From: CAZEAC01 sp964510065
GTDB taxonomy: Bacteria > Bdellovibrionota_C > UBA2361 > CAIXSY01
Length of the DNA stretch: 58,778 nucleotides
Assembly (NCBI GenBank): GCA_964510065.1
Contig: CAZEAC010000027.1
Coordinates: forward strand, 1-58,778
Reading direction: 5' to 3'
Shown: positions 15,244 through 24,526 of the stretch, one piece after another
Numbering within the stretch: position 1 is the stretch's first letter
Layout: the number at the start of each line of letters is the position of its first letter
Made by a program: the position numbers and the translations under genes
The notes under the pieces: model-generated
What the model saw: only the letters and a program-made list of their open reading frames with translations
Told to the model about the DNA's origin: nothing
The model's database searches: none

Positions 15244-18200
15244 GTGGATCCATTCGTTCACCTTCATTTACACACTCAGTACAGTCTGCTTGACGGGGCC
15301 AATAAGATCTCCGAAATAGTAGCCCGTGCCCAGGCCTTGGGGCAGCCGGCAATCGCGATGACTGATCATGGCAATCTCCATGGCGCGGTTGAGTTCTATG
15401 AGACTGCCAAGAAAGTTGGCATCGCCCCGATTATCGGTTGTGAGCTTTATGTAACTCCAGGAAGTCGCTTCGAGCGTAAACAGCGCACACAGGGAGGCGA
15501 AGGGACTTTCCACCTCACGGTTCTGGCCCAGGACCTAACCGGGTACCGAAACCTTTGTCGATTGGTAACATTGGCGTATCGCGAAGGATTTTATTTTAAG
15601 CCCCGTGTCGATCACCAGCTCCTCGAGCAGCACTCTGAAGGTCTCATTGCGCTGAGTGGATGTTTGGCCGGAGAGTTTGCGAGTTTTATTGAGCGCGATG
15701 ACCTTAAGGGGGCACGTGGACTTCTTGAGTTTTACGCGAGCACTTTCAAAGATCGATTCTTTCTGGAGGTACAGCCCCACGCAATTAAGCAGCAGCAAAA
15801 ACTGAATGCGGGGTGTGCCGAGTTTTACCAGAGTCTTGGCATTCCGCTGGTTGCAACCACTGACTGTCACTATCCTGGGCAAGACGATCACTTTGCTCAG
15901 GAAGTGCTCATGTGCATTTCAACTGGGAAGCAAATTACCGACCCAGATAGAATTCGCCATGAAGGAGTTTCGCTGTATCTCAAGAGCAGCGCCGAAATGC
16001 AGAAAGACTTCGCTGGCTGGGCGCTCGCGGAGCAGGCGATAAAACATTCTGTCAGCATTGCCGAGCGCTGTCAGGTCAAATTTGATTTTTCTACTTATTA
16101 CATGCCCTCGCCGAAAGCTGAGCAGGGGCGAACTCATATTGAGATAATGGCGCAGCTTGCCCGCGAAGGGCTGGAGCGGCGTTTCTCGACGATTCTGAGA
16201 AGCCTCGCGCATTGGAATGAGGGCATTGAGAAAGAATACTTGCAGCGAATCGAGACTGAGATTGCGCTTATCGAGAAGATGGGATTTGCCGGTTATTTTC
16301 TGGTGGTGTCCGATTTTATTGTGTGGGCAAAAGAGCAGGGGATTCCCGTGGGGCCGGGTCGAGGCAGCGTTGCGGGTTCACTCGTCGCCTATGCCATGCG
16401 AATAACCGAAGTAGATCCAATCCAGAATAAGCTGCTTTTCGAACGTTTTCTTAATCCAGAACGTATCTCGCTTCCCGATATCGACGTCGATTTCTGCATT
16501 TATGGCCGCGAGCGAGTGATTCGCTACGTTGTCGAAAAATATGGCAAGGAAAATGTCGCGCAGATCTGTACTTTTGGAACGCTTAAAGCCAAGGCGGCGA
16601 TAAAGGATGTCGGCCGTGCCTTGGGCATGAGTTATGCCGAAACCGATCGTGTCGCGCAGCTCGTTCCCGCGCCGCGACAGGGCTTTGATTACCCGCTCTC
16701 CGAAGCACTCAAGATGGAGAAGCGGCTTGCTGATTATGCCGCGGGCGAGGGGAAAAATCTAATTCAGTTGGCGATGAAACTTGAGGGCCTTACTCGGCAC
16801 ACATCGACCCATGCTGCTGGCGTGGTTATCGGCGATCGCCCATTGATCGATCTTTTGCCGATGATGGTTGACAAAGATGGCAATGACGTAACGCAGTACT
16901 CGATGAAGTATGTCGAGAAGATTGGCTTGGTTAAGTTCGACTTTCTTGGGCTTAAGACTCTCAGCGTTATCCATACTGCGCTTCGCTTTGTGAAGGAAAG
17001 TCAGGGAAAAGATCTGGATCTGCTCACTATCTCCTATCAGGATCCGAAAACCTACCAGTTGTTGTGCTCAGGTGACACCACTGGAGTGTTCCAGCTTGAA
17101 TCAACTGGCATCACCGAAATGACGGTGCGACTTAAACCTAACTGCTTCGACGATCTCGTCGCGATCTTGGCATTGTATCGCCCGGGTCCGCTTGATGCGG
17201 GGATGGTCGACCACTATATCGAGCGAAAACATGGTAGGAAGCAGGTGGTGTATCTTCATCCCCTAATGAAAGAGAGCCTGGCCGATACCTATGGCATCAT
17301 TCTCTATCAGGAGCAGATCATGCAGCTTGCGCGTGCGCTTGCCGGATTCTCTCTTGCTGAAGCCGATATTCTCCGTAAGGCGATGGGAAAGAAAAATGCC
17401 GAAGAAATGGCAAAACAGCGAGAGCGATTTCTGCGTGGAGCAAAGGAAAGGAACATCACCGAAAAATTGGCCAACGAAATTTTTGACCAGATGGAGACCT
17501 TTGCTCGGTATGGGTTTAACCGAAGCCATTCGGCGGCCTATGCTATGGTCTCCTTTCAGACCGCCTACCTTAAGACTCATTTTCCGGTCGAATTTATGGC
17601 TGCGCTGATGTCGCACGAAATGGAAGATAGCGACAAGGTGCTTAAGAATCTAAACGAGTGCAGAAAACAGAAGATCTCGGTGTTGCCCCCGGATGTTAAT
17701 ATCAGCGTTTCCGGATTCAGTGTTGGTGGGAACAAGATTCGCTACGGTCTCGAGGCGGTTAAAGGCATCGGCGAAAAAGCGGTGTTATCCATCCAGAAAA
17801 CTCGCGAGGAAAGTGGCGCGTTTCGCGATTTTGAAGACTTTGTCTCGCGCGTCGATCTTCGCGCGGTGAACCGCCGAGTTGTTGAAAGTTTGATAAAAAG
17901 TGGGGCCTTCGATTTCGCCGCGGAATCGCGCCGGGGAATGCTCGAGCGGGTCGAGGACGTGCTCAAAGCCGGTCAGGCCTTGCAGGCTGAGCGCGAGACC
18001 ATGCAGATTGGACTGTTTGGCGGCGGCAGCGGTACTCGTGCGCTTCCTAAGCGCCAAGGCAAGATTCCGGAATGGCCAGTCAACAGACGGCTCGCCTACG
18101 AGCGCGAGGCGCTGGGCACATATCTTTCGGGACATCCGCTTGAAAAGTTTCGCAGTGAACTCAAACGACTTGGTGCGATAAATACCACTGAGCTCAAAAA

Positions 18201-18732
18201 TCCCGAGCTCGCCTTTTCCAAGGCTTCCGAGGTGCGCTTGGGAGGTGTCGTGACGGCGCTGCGTTTGAAGAATACAAAGAAGGGTGATCGCTACGCCACC
18301 TTCGTGCTTGAAGATTGGCTTGGCACTATCGAGGCAATTGTATGGCCCGATGTATACCGAAATGTGGCGACTATGATTGTGGCTGACGATCCGTTTATTC
18401 TCAAAGGGCGTCCCGATATTACCGAGGAGCGCGCAGTATTGATTGTGAACAGTATTGAGTCGCTAATAACGCTTCGTGATAAACACGCGAGTCAGGGGCT
18501 ATTAAGTCTAAGTGAAGAGGATGATTTCGATCGTAATCTTGAGCCGCTTCTTTCCGTGCTACAACGTCACGCCGGGCCCTGTCCGGTGAAAATGTCAGTG
18601 ACCGTGCAAGGGGCGGAGGTAAGTGTACAGCTTCGTGATAAGCAGCAGGCAACAATAAGTGTTGTTCCGTCTGAAGCGCTCTGTGACGAAGTAGAGCAGC
18701 TCTTTGGAAGGCCGGTTCTGGCATTTGTGTAA
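15244..18732 (+). CDS. dnaE: DNA polymerase III alpha subunit
   Basis: 1162 residues from the GTG at 15244, which gives MDPFVHLHLHTQYSLLDG, the usual DnaE start; a TTG at 15205 would add 13 unusual residues. The protein is the replicative polymerase of the chromosome. Domains in order: PHP (1-270) with intact HLHTQYS and MTDHGN metal motifs; the polymerase core with GPGRGSVAGSLVAY and the catalytic PDIDVDF (about residue 411); finger and palm sequence to about 800, including HTSTHAAGVVI; a helix-hairpin-helix region (YGLEAVKGIGEKAV); and an OB fold (VRLGGVVTALRLKNTKKGDRYATFVLED, about 995). The intact PHP leaves open metal-dependent proofreading by DnaE itself. It appears to be transcribed alone, behind the palindrome and DnaA box. 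Confidence 0.97.
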   Translation: MDPFVHLHLHTQYSLLDGANKISEIVARAQALGQPAIAMTDHGNLHGAVEFYETAKKVGIAPIIGCELYVTPGSRFERKQRTQGGEGTFHLTVLAQDLTGYRNLCRLVTLAYREGFYFKPRVDHQLLEQHSEGLIALSGCLAGEFASFIERDDLKGARGLLEFYASTFKDRFFLEVQPHAIKQQQKLNAGCAEFYQSLGIPLVATTDCHYPGQDDHFAQEVLMCISTGKQITDPDRIRHEGVSLYLKSSAEMQKDFAGWALAEQAIKHSVSIAERCQVKFDFSTYYMPSPKAEQGRTHIEIMAQLAREGLERRFSTILRSLAHWNEGIEKEYLQRIETEIALIEKMGFAGYFLVVSDFIVWAKEQGIPVGPGRGSVAGSLVAYAMRITEVDPIQNKLLFERFLNPERISLPDIDVDFCIYGRERVIRYVVEKYGKENVAQICTFGTLKAKAAIKDVGRALGMSYAETDRVAQLVPAPRQGFDYPLSEALKMEKRLADYAAGEGKNLIQLAMKLEGLTRHTSTHAAGVVIGDRPLIDLLPMMVDKDGNDVTQYSMKYVEKIGLVKFDFLGLKTLSVIHTALRFVKESQGKDLDLLTISYQDPKTYQLLCSGDTTGVFQLESTGITEMTVRLKPNCFDDLVAILALYRPGPLDAGMVDHYIERKHGRKQVVYLHPLMKESLADTYGIILYQEQIMQLARALAGFSLAEADILRKAMGKKNAEEMAKQRERFLRGAKERNITEKLANEIFDQMETFARYGFNRSHSAAYAMVSFQTAYLKTHFPVEFMAALMSHEMEDSDKVLKNLNECRKQKISVLPPDVNISVSGFSVGGNKIRYGLEAVKGIGEKAVLSIQKTREESGAFRDFEDFVSRVDLRAVNRRVVESLIKSGAFDFAAESRRGMLERVEDVLKAGQALQAERETMQIGLFGGGSGTRALPKRQGKIPEWPVNRRLAYEREALGTYLSGHPLEKFRSELKRLGAINTTELKNPELAFSKASEVRLGGVVTALRLKNTKKGDRYATFVLEDWLGTIEAIVWPDVYRNVATMIVADDPFILKGRPDITEERAVLIVNSIESLITLRDKHASQGLLSLSEEDDFDRNLEPLLSVLQRHAGPCPVKMSVTVQGAEVSVQLRDKQQATISVVPSEALCDEVEQLFGRPVLAFV

Positions 18733-18914
18733 CTGGATAGGCTTTAACTTGCCAATCTATAAGAGAAACCCTGAAGTCCGTGAGCGCGGCCAAAGCTGCT
18801 CTCGCGTTAGCCTGGTTAATTTGAGAGTGGTGAAAGGCTCACCGCGCACCCGCGCAATGAGAAAATCTTTGGTCATTGCCACAGAGTATGCTATCTGAGC
18901 GGGCTGAGATTTCA

Positions 18915-19523
18915 ATGAATATCGATCAGCAGCTCTATAAATATCAGCCAAGATCCGCTGCATCCCTGTCCCAGCGTGACCTTCCGGATTTGTGGCGAAG
19001 CATCGAACTTCAAATTGAATTTAGCACGGATCTAGGGGGCGGGACGGCGATCAGCGGAACTCGCCTCAATAGGCTTGGCGCGCGATTTCGAGGCGGCGGT
19101 GCTGGCAAGTTTGGAAGTTCTATTAACTTCGAAGACTCGGCTACTTCGGTAACCATTGGCCTAAAGGGCAAACCCCGTCTTTGCATAAGACTATATCATG
19201 CGCCCGAGTTGACCCGTTCATGCGCGCTTTCAAGGTTTGATAGCTTCTTTGGTGCTGCATGCAGCCCGCACGCACGTGTGGAAGCTGGCAATTGCTTTTA
19301 TGCGCTCTCCTTCGCTTACCAGGCAGCGGCAGCACACCATACAAGACTGTCGCATCCCGAGAGGTCACGACTCTTTCAGATTATCGAGGCGGGTTTCTTG
19401 AAGGCAGGTGATGAAATGATTGCAGGCTCGATTCCTCTCGAACAGGTCCGTTTAAATTTTGTCGCGGCTACTGAGTGGATCGGTACGGTTACTCCGGCGC
19501 TGCTTGAAGAGCGAAAAAAATAA
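18915..19523 (+). CDS. Hypothetical protein
   Basis: 202 residues from the ATG at 18915; an in-frame TTG at 18876 would add 13. There is no signal peptide or membrane segment. Residues 1-45 are polar; then a Gly/Arg-rich patch (FRGGGAGKFGSS, about 60-80), beta-like segments (ATSVTIGLKGKPRLCIRLYHA), and a helical C-terminal half (ERSRLFQIIEAGFLKAGDEM). Codon use matches the neighbours and the frame is open throughout, so I consider it a real gene, but I do not recognise the family. It follows dnaE by 182 bases of unremarkable sequence and converges on the TPR-like gene. Confidence 0.5.
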   Translation: MNIDQQLYKYQPRSAASLSQRDLPDLWRSIELQIEFSTDLGGGTAISGTRLNRLGARFRGGGAGKFGSSINFEDSATSVTIGLKGKPRLCIRLYHAPELTRSCALSRFDSFFGAACSPHARVEAGNCFYALSFAYQAAAAHHTRLSHPERSRLFQIIEAGFLKAGDEMIAGSIPLEQVRLNFVAATEWIGTVTPALLEERKK

Positions 19524-19644
19524 GGCTTATTTACGCTTGCCAACTGAATCCCTACGTCTTTGAAGCAAGAATCGTGAGGCCTGACATCGCCGATTTGCAG
19601 CCAATGTTAGGCGATATAATGATCGCAGGAAAGTGCGGCAATCT

Positions 19645-20715
19645 TTACTCGCTCTCTCCGGCCTCGGCAGAAATTTCTTTGATCCGTAAAAGATTGTGAT
19701 TAATTTCTCCAAGAAGTGTCGCCGCATTTTGGATTGACGGTGCGCGGCGAAGCCGCGCTCTTGCTTCAAGAAGATGCTCACGAGCATCGGCAAATTTGCC
19801 GGCTCTGGCGAGGCACAGTCCGTACTGCTGCAGCGTGAGCGGATAGAATCTCGGCTCTGATTCAAGTTTCGCGCAGTACATTGCCTGAGCGAAATGGAGA
19901 TCCGGCCGTAGATCGTCGCGTCCGCCCTCGTTCTTTAGCGCTGACTCCGCAAGTCCAAGCGAGAGTCGCGCCTCCACGAAAAGTGGAGAAGATTGAATTT
20001 TTGGGGATTTGAATTCACGCCATTCGAGAATCTTAGATAGAAGCTGCGTCCAAAGCTCGAGCCGCTTCCAGCATTTCTCATCAAGTCGATGTAAGGTCAA
20101 TTGAGTGAGGCTGTCGCTTATCAGCAGCCTAAGTGTTGGAATGAATCTTTGATTGAATTGCTGTGGGGTGTTCATTACAAGAGCCAGCCCGGCGCTCGCA
20201 TATTCCACCGCACGATCTTTATTCCCGAGTATAGAGAGAGACTCGGCGAAGGCAATTTTAGTAAAACATTGAATCTCGAGATCGCCCGTGCGTTCTGCGA
20301 GTACTACGAGGCTTTCATAGATCAGGTCAGCAGCCAGCGGCAGATTGTGGTGCTCCTCAATGGCATACGCACAATTAAAGATCCCGCGGACAAAGTCACT
20401 GGGGATCGCCGGCGATCTAGGATCGTGTAGTGAGGAGTTTATCTGCGCCCGTAGTTGCGCAAGAAATGATGGAATATCTTGCTCCGGGATCTTCTGCACG
20501 CAATCCAAAAGCTGATGGGCTCTCGAGCTATCTCCACGCGCAAGAGTGTGGATAATCTGCATCGACTGAATGAGTGCCTTACTGCGAATAGGCGGCAGAG
20601 AATTTCCGGATTTCAGGGGGGGCTTTCCAGGCTTTATTCCTCCGACGCCCCCAGCGCTTTCTTCCTTGGGAGAAGAGCTTGGTCTGCTGTTGGCTTTTCT
20701 TCGGTCATTTAGCAT
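19645..20715 (-). CDS. TPR-like helical repeat protein, unknown role
   Basis: 356 residues from the ATG at 20715, with AGGGG about nine bases upstream. Residues 1-45 are basic and Ser/Pro/Gly-rich, probably disordered. The rest is alpha-helical with tetratricopeptide-like pairs: LAADLIYESLVVLAERTGD, AFAESLSILGNKDRAVEYASAGLAL, and near the C-terminus QYGLCLARAGKFADAREHLLEARARL, which fits the TPR consensus (W/L-x2-L-G-x2-Y ... A-x3-F ... A) well. There is no signal peptide, so it is probably a cytoplasmic scaffold or regulator. It is monocistronic; upstream lies repeat copy 2, downstream it converges on the hypothetical gene at 18915-19523. No enzyme domain is visible. Confidence 0.65.
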   Translation of the reverse strand: MLNDRRKANSRPSSSPKEESAGGVGGIKPGKPPLKSGNSLPPIRSKALIQSMQIIHTLARGDSSRAHQLLDCVQKIPEQDIPSFLAQLRAQINSSLHDPRSPAIPSDFVRGIFNCAYAIEEHHNLPLAADLIYESLVVLAERTGDLEIQCFTKIAFAESLSILGNKDRAVEYASAGLALVMNTPQQFNQRFIPTLRLLISDSLTQLTLHRLDEKCWKRLELWTQLLSKILEWREFKSPKIQSSPLFVEARLSLGLAESALKNEGGRDDLRPDLHFAQAMYCAKLESEPRFYPLTLQQYGLCLARAGKFADAREHLLEARARLRRAPSIQNAATLLGEINHNLLRIKEISAEAGESE

Positions 20716-20891
20716 CGGAAACTGCCCCTGCGCTAATCATTACGTCAAAAGCGAATCTAAGAGAGCTGTTTGGGTTGGTCAAGCGCTCGAAGCACGTTTT
20801 GGTGGGGGCGCATCGTCTCCCGGCGGATTAATCTATTGCAGTGCGCTTGCCGCTGGTGGTAGTGCTTATCCACGCATTGTCTCGGAGAGAC

Positions 20892-21030
20892 GTAACTGTT
20901 CATTAATCCAAGGAATTCTTTCCCTAGCTCTGTGACCTCTGTGTCTCTGTGGTTTAAGTCTTTTAAAAACCACAGAGACACAGAGGTCGCAGAGTATCGG
21001 AAAGAGCTCCCACACTTAACAAGCCGCTAG
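20892..21030. repeat. CACAGAG palindromic MITE-like repeat, copy 2
   Basis: The left end GTAACTGTTCATTAATCC is at 20892. The central arms CTCTGTGACCTCTGTGTC and GACACAGAGGTCGCAGAG (about 20928-20994) pair around a short A/T loop. The right end (CACTTAACAAGCCGCTAG) is diverged and runs into the AGGGGGA ribosome binding site of the lipoprotein gene at 21038. This copy lies upstream of both flanking genes, unlike most others, which follow stop codons. Confidence 0.85.
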
Positions 21031-21037
21031 GGGGAAT

Positions 21038-21580
21038 ATGGCTATGTTTTTGAAATGCCTCGTAATCTTGTCATTTCTCTTTGCTGTAGTTGGCTGTTCT
21101 AAGGAATGCGACATGAATCAGGCATCAAATAAGATGCTCGCCTTTGGCAAGGTTCAAGGAAGGGTGATCTCGAAAGGTGGCGATTCGGGGCTGGCGTTTT
21201 CGGCGCTTCTTACTCAAGAAACCACGCCGGTTACAGAGCTCATTGCTAAGCAGCACTATAGTGAAGCGTGTAACTTGGCCGACGAGATCGCCAAAAAACA
21301 TGGGATCGATCTCGATGCAGAGATGAAGGATATGATTACTATGGAGCAGCTTGCCAAAGATGGCGGCAAAGGAAGCGGAAACTGCTCGATCGCGGACGCC
21401 GCAAAAAAGCAGATGGAGCTGCATGGCTTGCTCCAGGCCGAGGTTGATGCCGGAAGGAGAGACTCAGAAGTGTTTCGTCAGTTTTCCGAGGATACGCGTC
21501 CATTTGCCGAGTACCTTTCGACGAATCCTTCAAAAGCTTGTGAATTGATTGAGCAGTTGAAAACAAAGTATAAATTATAA
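21038..21580 (+). CDS. Lipoprotein of unknown function
   Basis: 180 residues. The N-terminus is a lipoprotein signal peptide: a basic start, a hydrophobic stretch (LVILSFLFAV) and the lipobox VGC with the Cys at residue 20, followed by SKE. The acceptor would be lipidated and cleaved by Lgt and LspA. The mature part is helical and contains further Cys (ECDM, EACNLAD, GNCSIAD, KACELIE) in a spaced pattern: two similar segments with xxACxLxxxxxxK (YSEACNLADEIAKKH and PSKACELIEQLKTKY), which look like an internal duplication. A strong AGGGGGA ribosome binding site precedes the ATG. It is probably anchored in the outer or inner membrane facing the periplasm; function unknown. Confidence 0.7.
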   Translation: MAMFLKCLVILSFLFAVVGCSKECDMNQASNKMLAFGKVQGRVISKGGDSGLAFSALLTQETTPVTELIAKQHYSEACNLADEIAKKHGIDLDAEMKDMITMEQLAKDGGKGSGNCSIADAAKKQMELHGLLQAEVDAGRRDSEVFRQFSEDTRPFAEYLSTNPSKACELIEQLKTKYKL

Positions 21581-21690
21581 TGCTCTTTGCGTGGCCGATT
21601 ACGGTCGGGGCCCGCCAAGGTTGCAAAGTCTTTTCCTCGGCTTCGATAGATTTCCTGTAGCCGATACATGGCGGTAACGCTACACTGGTA

Positions 21691-22794
21691 ATGCCGCATA
21701 TGCCAAAATCAAGTACGGTAAAGACACTTTTGCCTCCGATGTGGGTAATTTTCACGGCGCTGTTTGTTGGCGCGGTGTGGCTTACCTATACTTTGAAAGA
21801 AATAGTCGTCTTGCTCGTCGTCGGCTACTGCATCGCATATCTTATAAATCCCTTAGTATCGTTCCTTGAGAGACATAAAGTCCGGCGAAGTCTAGGGGTC
21901 GTTTTTATTTTTGCGATGGCTGTTTCGGCAGTAGCACTGCTTGTTGTGACGACACTACCGACGTTGGCAAGGGAGACTGAGAAGCTGGCCACAAATCTTC
22001 CGTCCTATATTGTAACCGCGAAAGATAAGACTAAGCTTTATGTCGATCAGGTACGCACAAAGCTTCCGCAAAGGCTTGCGTCCAAGCTCGAGACGCAAAG
22101 CCTGCTCGAGTCGCTCCCGGCCCCTTCGAGTGAGCAGATTAAGAATTTCCTCATTGGGATTTTTAACGCGCTTCTTGGTGGGTACTCGCTCATTTTAATG
22201 GTAGTAAACCTCCTGCTTCTGCCTTTCATTGTATTTTATCTGGCGGTAGATTTCGATTCGTTTCATAAAAGCATTGTACGGTTGTTTCCCACGACAATTC
22301 GAAAAAAAGTTCTGAAAATTGCGCTCGAGATCGACAAAGATGTCGCTGCATTCGTGCGTGGTCAATTAATTGTCGGTGTGCTGCTCGTCGCGCTGTACGC
22401 GATAGGACTTGGTTTTGTCGGCGTACAGCTTTGGCTTGTTCTGGCAATTATTTCAGGCCTTGGCAATTTTGTGCCTTATCTTGGTTCGTTTATTGGCATT
22501 GTGCTCTCGGTGGTAATGGCGCTTGTAACGTTCGCTGATTTTAGCGGACTTGTTCGAGTGCTTATTGTGTACGGCGTAGTGCAGTTTCTCGAGGGGAATT
22601 TTATCACCCCGAAAATTATTGGTGACAAAGTGGGGCTTTCTCCGCTTGCGGTGATTTTGGCAATATTTATTGGTGGCAAGCTTTTCGGGCTGCTCGGGCT
22701 TTTTCTGGCGGTTCCAGGCGCGGCTGCTTTTAAGGTCCTTTGGCGGCATGGACATGAGTGGCTGCTTCTCCGCGCCGAGCTTGCTCCGAGTTAA
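21691..22794 (+). CDS. AI-2E family transporter (PerM-like permease)
   Basis: 367 residues; a second ATG nine bases in is equally possible. The hydrophobicity pattern is that of the AI-2E/PerM family: two N-terminal helices (WVIFTALFVGAVWLTYTL, VVLLVVGYCIAYLINPLVSFLE with the conserved NP), a third helix, a long soluble region of about 90 residues, then four or five closely packed helices. The C-terminal family signature is present as NFVPYLGSFIGIVLSVVMAL, followed by the Q-x-x-E-G-N-x-x-x-P-K-I-x-G motif (QFLEGNFITPKIIGDKVGLSPL). Members export small molecules, peptides or indole, or carry sodium/proton exchange; the substrate here is unknown. It begins a likely transcription unit with nadC and birA, whose genes follow by 17 bases and by overlap. 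Confidence 0.9.
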   Translation: MPHMPKSSTVKTLLPPMWVIFTALFVGAVWLTYTLKEIVVLLVVGYCIAYLINPLVSFLERHKVRRSLGVVFIFAMAVSAVALLVVTTLPTLARETEKLATNLPSYIVTAKDKTKLYVDQVRTKLPQRLASKLETQSLLESLPAPSSEQIKNFLIGIFNALLGGYSLILMVVNLLLLPFIVFYLAVDFDSFHKSIVRLFPTTIRKKVLKIALEIDKDVAAFVRGQLIVGVLLVALYAIGLGFVGVQLWLVLAIISGLGNFVPYLGSFIGIVLSVVMALVTFADFSGLVRVLIVYGVVQFLEGNFITPKIIGDKVGLSPLAVILAIFIGGKLFGLLGLFLAVPGAAAFKVLWRHGHEWLLLRAELAPS

Positions 22795-22811
22795 GAAGAA
22801 AGAGGTGGTTG

Positions 22812-23717
22812 GTGCAGTTTCCTCCAAAAAGTACAAGTGAAATGCGTCGTAACGTTCGAAAGTTGATAGAACTGGCGCTGCATGAGGATTTGCCACGAGG
22901 TGATATTACTTCGCGACTTGCGCTTAAGCCGCGTATAGGGGCGTTCGCGCGCGTACGGGCAAAAGAAGCGCTGGTTGTGTGCGGGCTGCCCCTCATTCGA
23001 GAAATAGTTCGAGCACATGGCTCGCGTGTGCAGATTAAATTTTTGCAACGCGAAGGGGCTCGTGTCGTCGCTGGGCAGACGATCGCCGAGCTTCGTGGTG
23101 ATGCGCGGGCTCTGCTTGAGCTTGAGCGCACAATTTTGAATTTTCTACAGAGGCTCTCTGGAGTGGCTACGTACACTTCGTCTGTGATGCGCAGCGCAAA
23201 GGGTATTCGGGTGCTTGATACAAGAAAAACGATGCCGGGCTGGCGTGCGCTGGATAAGTATGCGGTGCGGGTCGGTGGAGGAACGAACCATCGCGGAAGT
23301 TTAAGTGATATGATCCTTGTAAAGAATAATCATATCGATGGCGCGGGCGGCGTCGATATTGCACTTAGCCGGGTGATGCGCGGTCGGCCGCGGGGCATTA
23401 AGGTAGAGGTCGAAGTGAGAACGATAGACGAGCTCTTGGCGGTGATCCGATACCGGCCAGATATAATAATGTTGGACAATTTTTCAATTGCGCGGATTAG
23501 GTTGGCGCTTAAGATTCTACGGCGAAAGCTTCGATCCTGTCTTGTCGAAGTTTCGGGTGGTGTGCGCCCGGGCCGTTTTGCGGCGCTTCGCAAGGCTGGA
23601 GTAGGCCTTGTGTCGATGGGGGCGTTAACTACGCAAGCACGTAATGTTGATATCTCGATGGCCCTCAGCATTGAATCGCCAAAATCTGAAAAGAGAGTTG
23701 TAGGTAGTAAAAAATGA
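22812..23717 (+). CDS. nadC: Nicotinate-nucleotide pyrophosphorylase (quinolinate phosphoribosyltransferase)
   Basis: 301 residues from the GTG at 22812, chosen because AAAGAGGTGG lies just upstream; an internal ATG at 22842 is possible. It converts quinolinate and PRPP to nicotinate mononucleotide in de novo NAD synthesis. Family motifs: HEDLPRGDITS near the N-terminus, the core LNFLQRLSGVAT, the substrate-binding DTRKTMPGWRALDKYAVRVGG with following NHR and KNNHI, the strand VEVEV, then DIIMLDNFS and EVSGGV in the barrel. All expected Arg, Lys and His ligands are present. The stop overlaps the birA start by ATGA. The C-terminal 15 residues after the barrel are a short basic tail. Confidence 0.95.
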   Translation: MQFPPKSTSEMRRNVRKLIELALHEDLPRGDITSRLALKPRIGAFARVRAKEALVVCGLPLIREIVRAHGSRVQIKFLQREGARVVAGQTIAELRGDARALLELERTILNFLQRLSGVATYTSSVMRSAKGIRVLDTRKTMPGWRALDKYAVRVGGGTNHRGSLSDMILVKNNHIDGAGGVDIALSRVMRGRPRGIKVEVEVRTIDELLAVIRYRPDIIMLDNFSIARIRLALKILRRKLRSCLVEVSGGVRPGRFAALRKAGVGLVSMGALTTQARNVDISMALSIESPKSEKRVVGSKK

Positions 23718-24492
23718 AACATGTCGAAGAATGGAAGAGCGAGCTTGCCGAGATCCTCGACGCAAGTTGGCACGTGCACTGTGTGGAGAGTACCACGTCA
23801 ACCATGGACGAGGCCCGTCGCGAACTCACTAAGGCGATTTCGGCATCGAAGATGGTCGTGCTCTCGCGGATCCAGCGGCGTGGCCGTGGGCGTGCCGGAC
23901 GAAGCTGGTATTCGGCGCCCGGCGCGATGTTGGCAACGTTTNNNNNNNNNNTGGGCCCGCGCAGAAATTGGTAGGTCTGCCCCTCGCGGTAGGCGTTGTT
24001 GTTGCCGAACTTTGTGAGTCACTCGGTGCAAATGTAGCGCTTAAGTGGCCGAATGACCTTATGAGTGAAGCTGAGGCCAAACTCGGGGGGTTGCTGGTCG
24101 AGGTAATTCCAGGAAAGTACTTGCTGATAGGTATTGGCGTGAACCTGGATGGGACTCCGGAACTTCCGCCCAAGGTGAAAGCCGAAGTCACCTCACTTCG
24201 GCGAATTGGCGGAGCATGTAAGACGCCGACAGAGTTTTGTGCATTGCTCGCACCGAAGCTTGAGAAGGCAGTGGAGCTTTTTCTCAAGCAGGGATTCCGG
24301 CCGTTCCGGCAGCGTTGGGAACGCCGTGCGTTGTGGGTCGGCCAAAAGATCAGCGTACAGTGCGGCGAGGAGTCAATTAGCGGTAAGCTGCTCTCGGTGG
24401 ATACCACTGGGGCATTACTTGTTGAACAGGGGAAAGAGGTTCGAAGCGTAGTTGCAGGCGACGTTGTTTCAATGCGTTCTGCCGCATCGTAA
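23714..24492 (+). CDS. birA: Biotin-[acetyl-CoA-carboxylase] ligase, interrupted by an assembly gap
   Basis: The ATG overlaps the nadC stop (ATGA). The first half reads through ESTTSTMDEAR and the biotinoyl-AMP loop GRGRAGRSWYS to position 23941. Ten N follow. Downstream the protein continues in another frame from 23953 with GPAQKLVGLPLAVGVVVAE, then the conserved ALKWPNDLM and KLGGLLVEV, and a C-terminal SH3-like domain to 24492. The two halves clearly belong to one enzyme; keeping them in frame needs a true gap length of 2 modulo 3, not 10, so the break is an assembly artefact rather than a mutation. No N-terminal helix-turn-helix is present, so this is a monofunctional ligase that does not repress biotin genes. 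Confidence 0.92.
23942..23951. other. Run of 10 N inside birA (assembly gap)
   Basis: Ten undetermined bases. The flanking birA frames differ, so the real length is not 10. By comparison with the family about 5-8 residues should lie here. Confidence 0.95.
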
Positions 24493-24526
24493 GAACTCTT
24501 GGTCTCCGTAAGCAGAAAGGTTTCTT

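Noticed and set aside
20866..20874. DnaA-box-like TTATCCACG upstream of repeat copy 2
   Set aside because: One mismatch, isolated, and no replication gene next to it.
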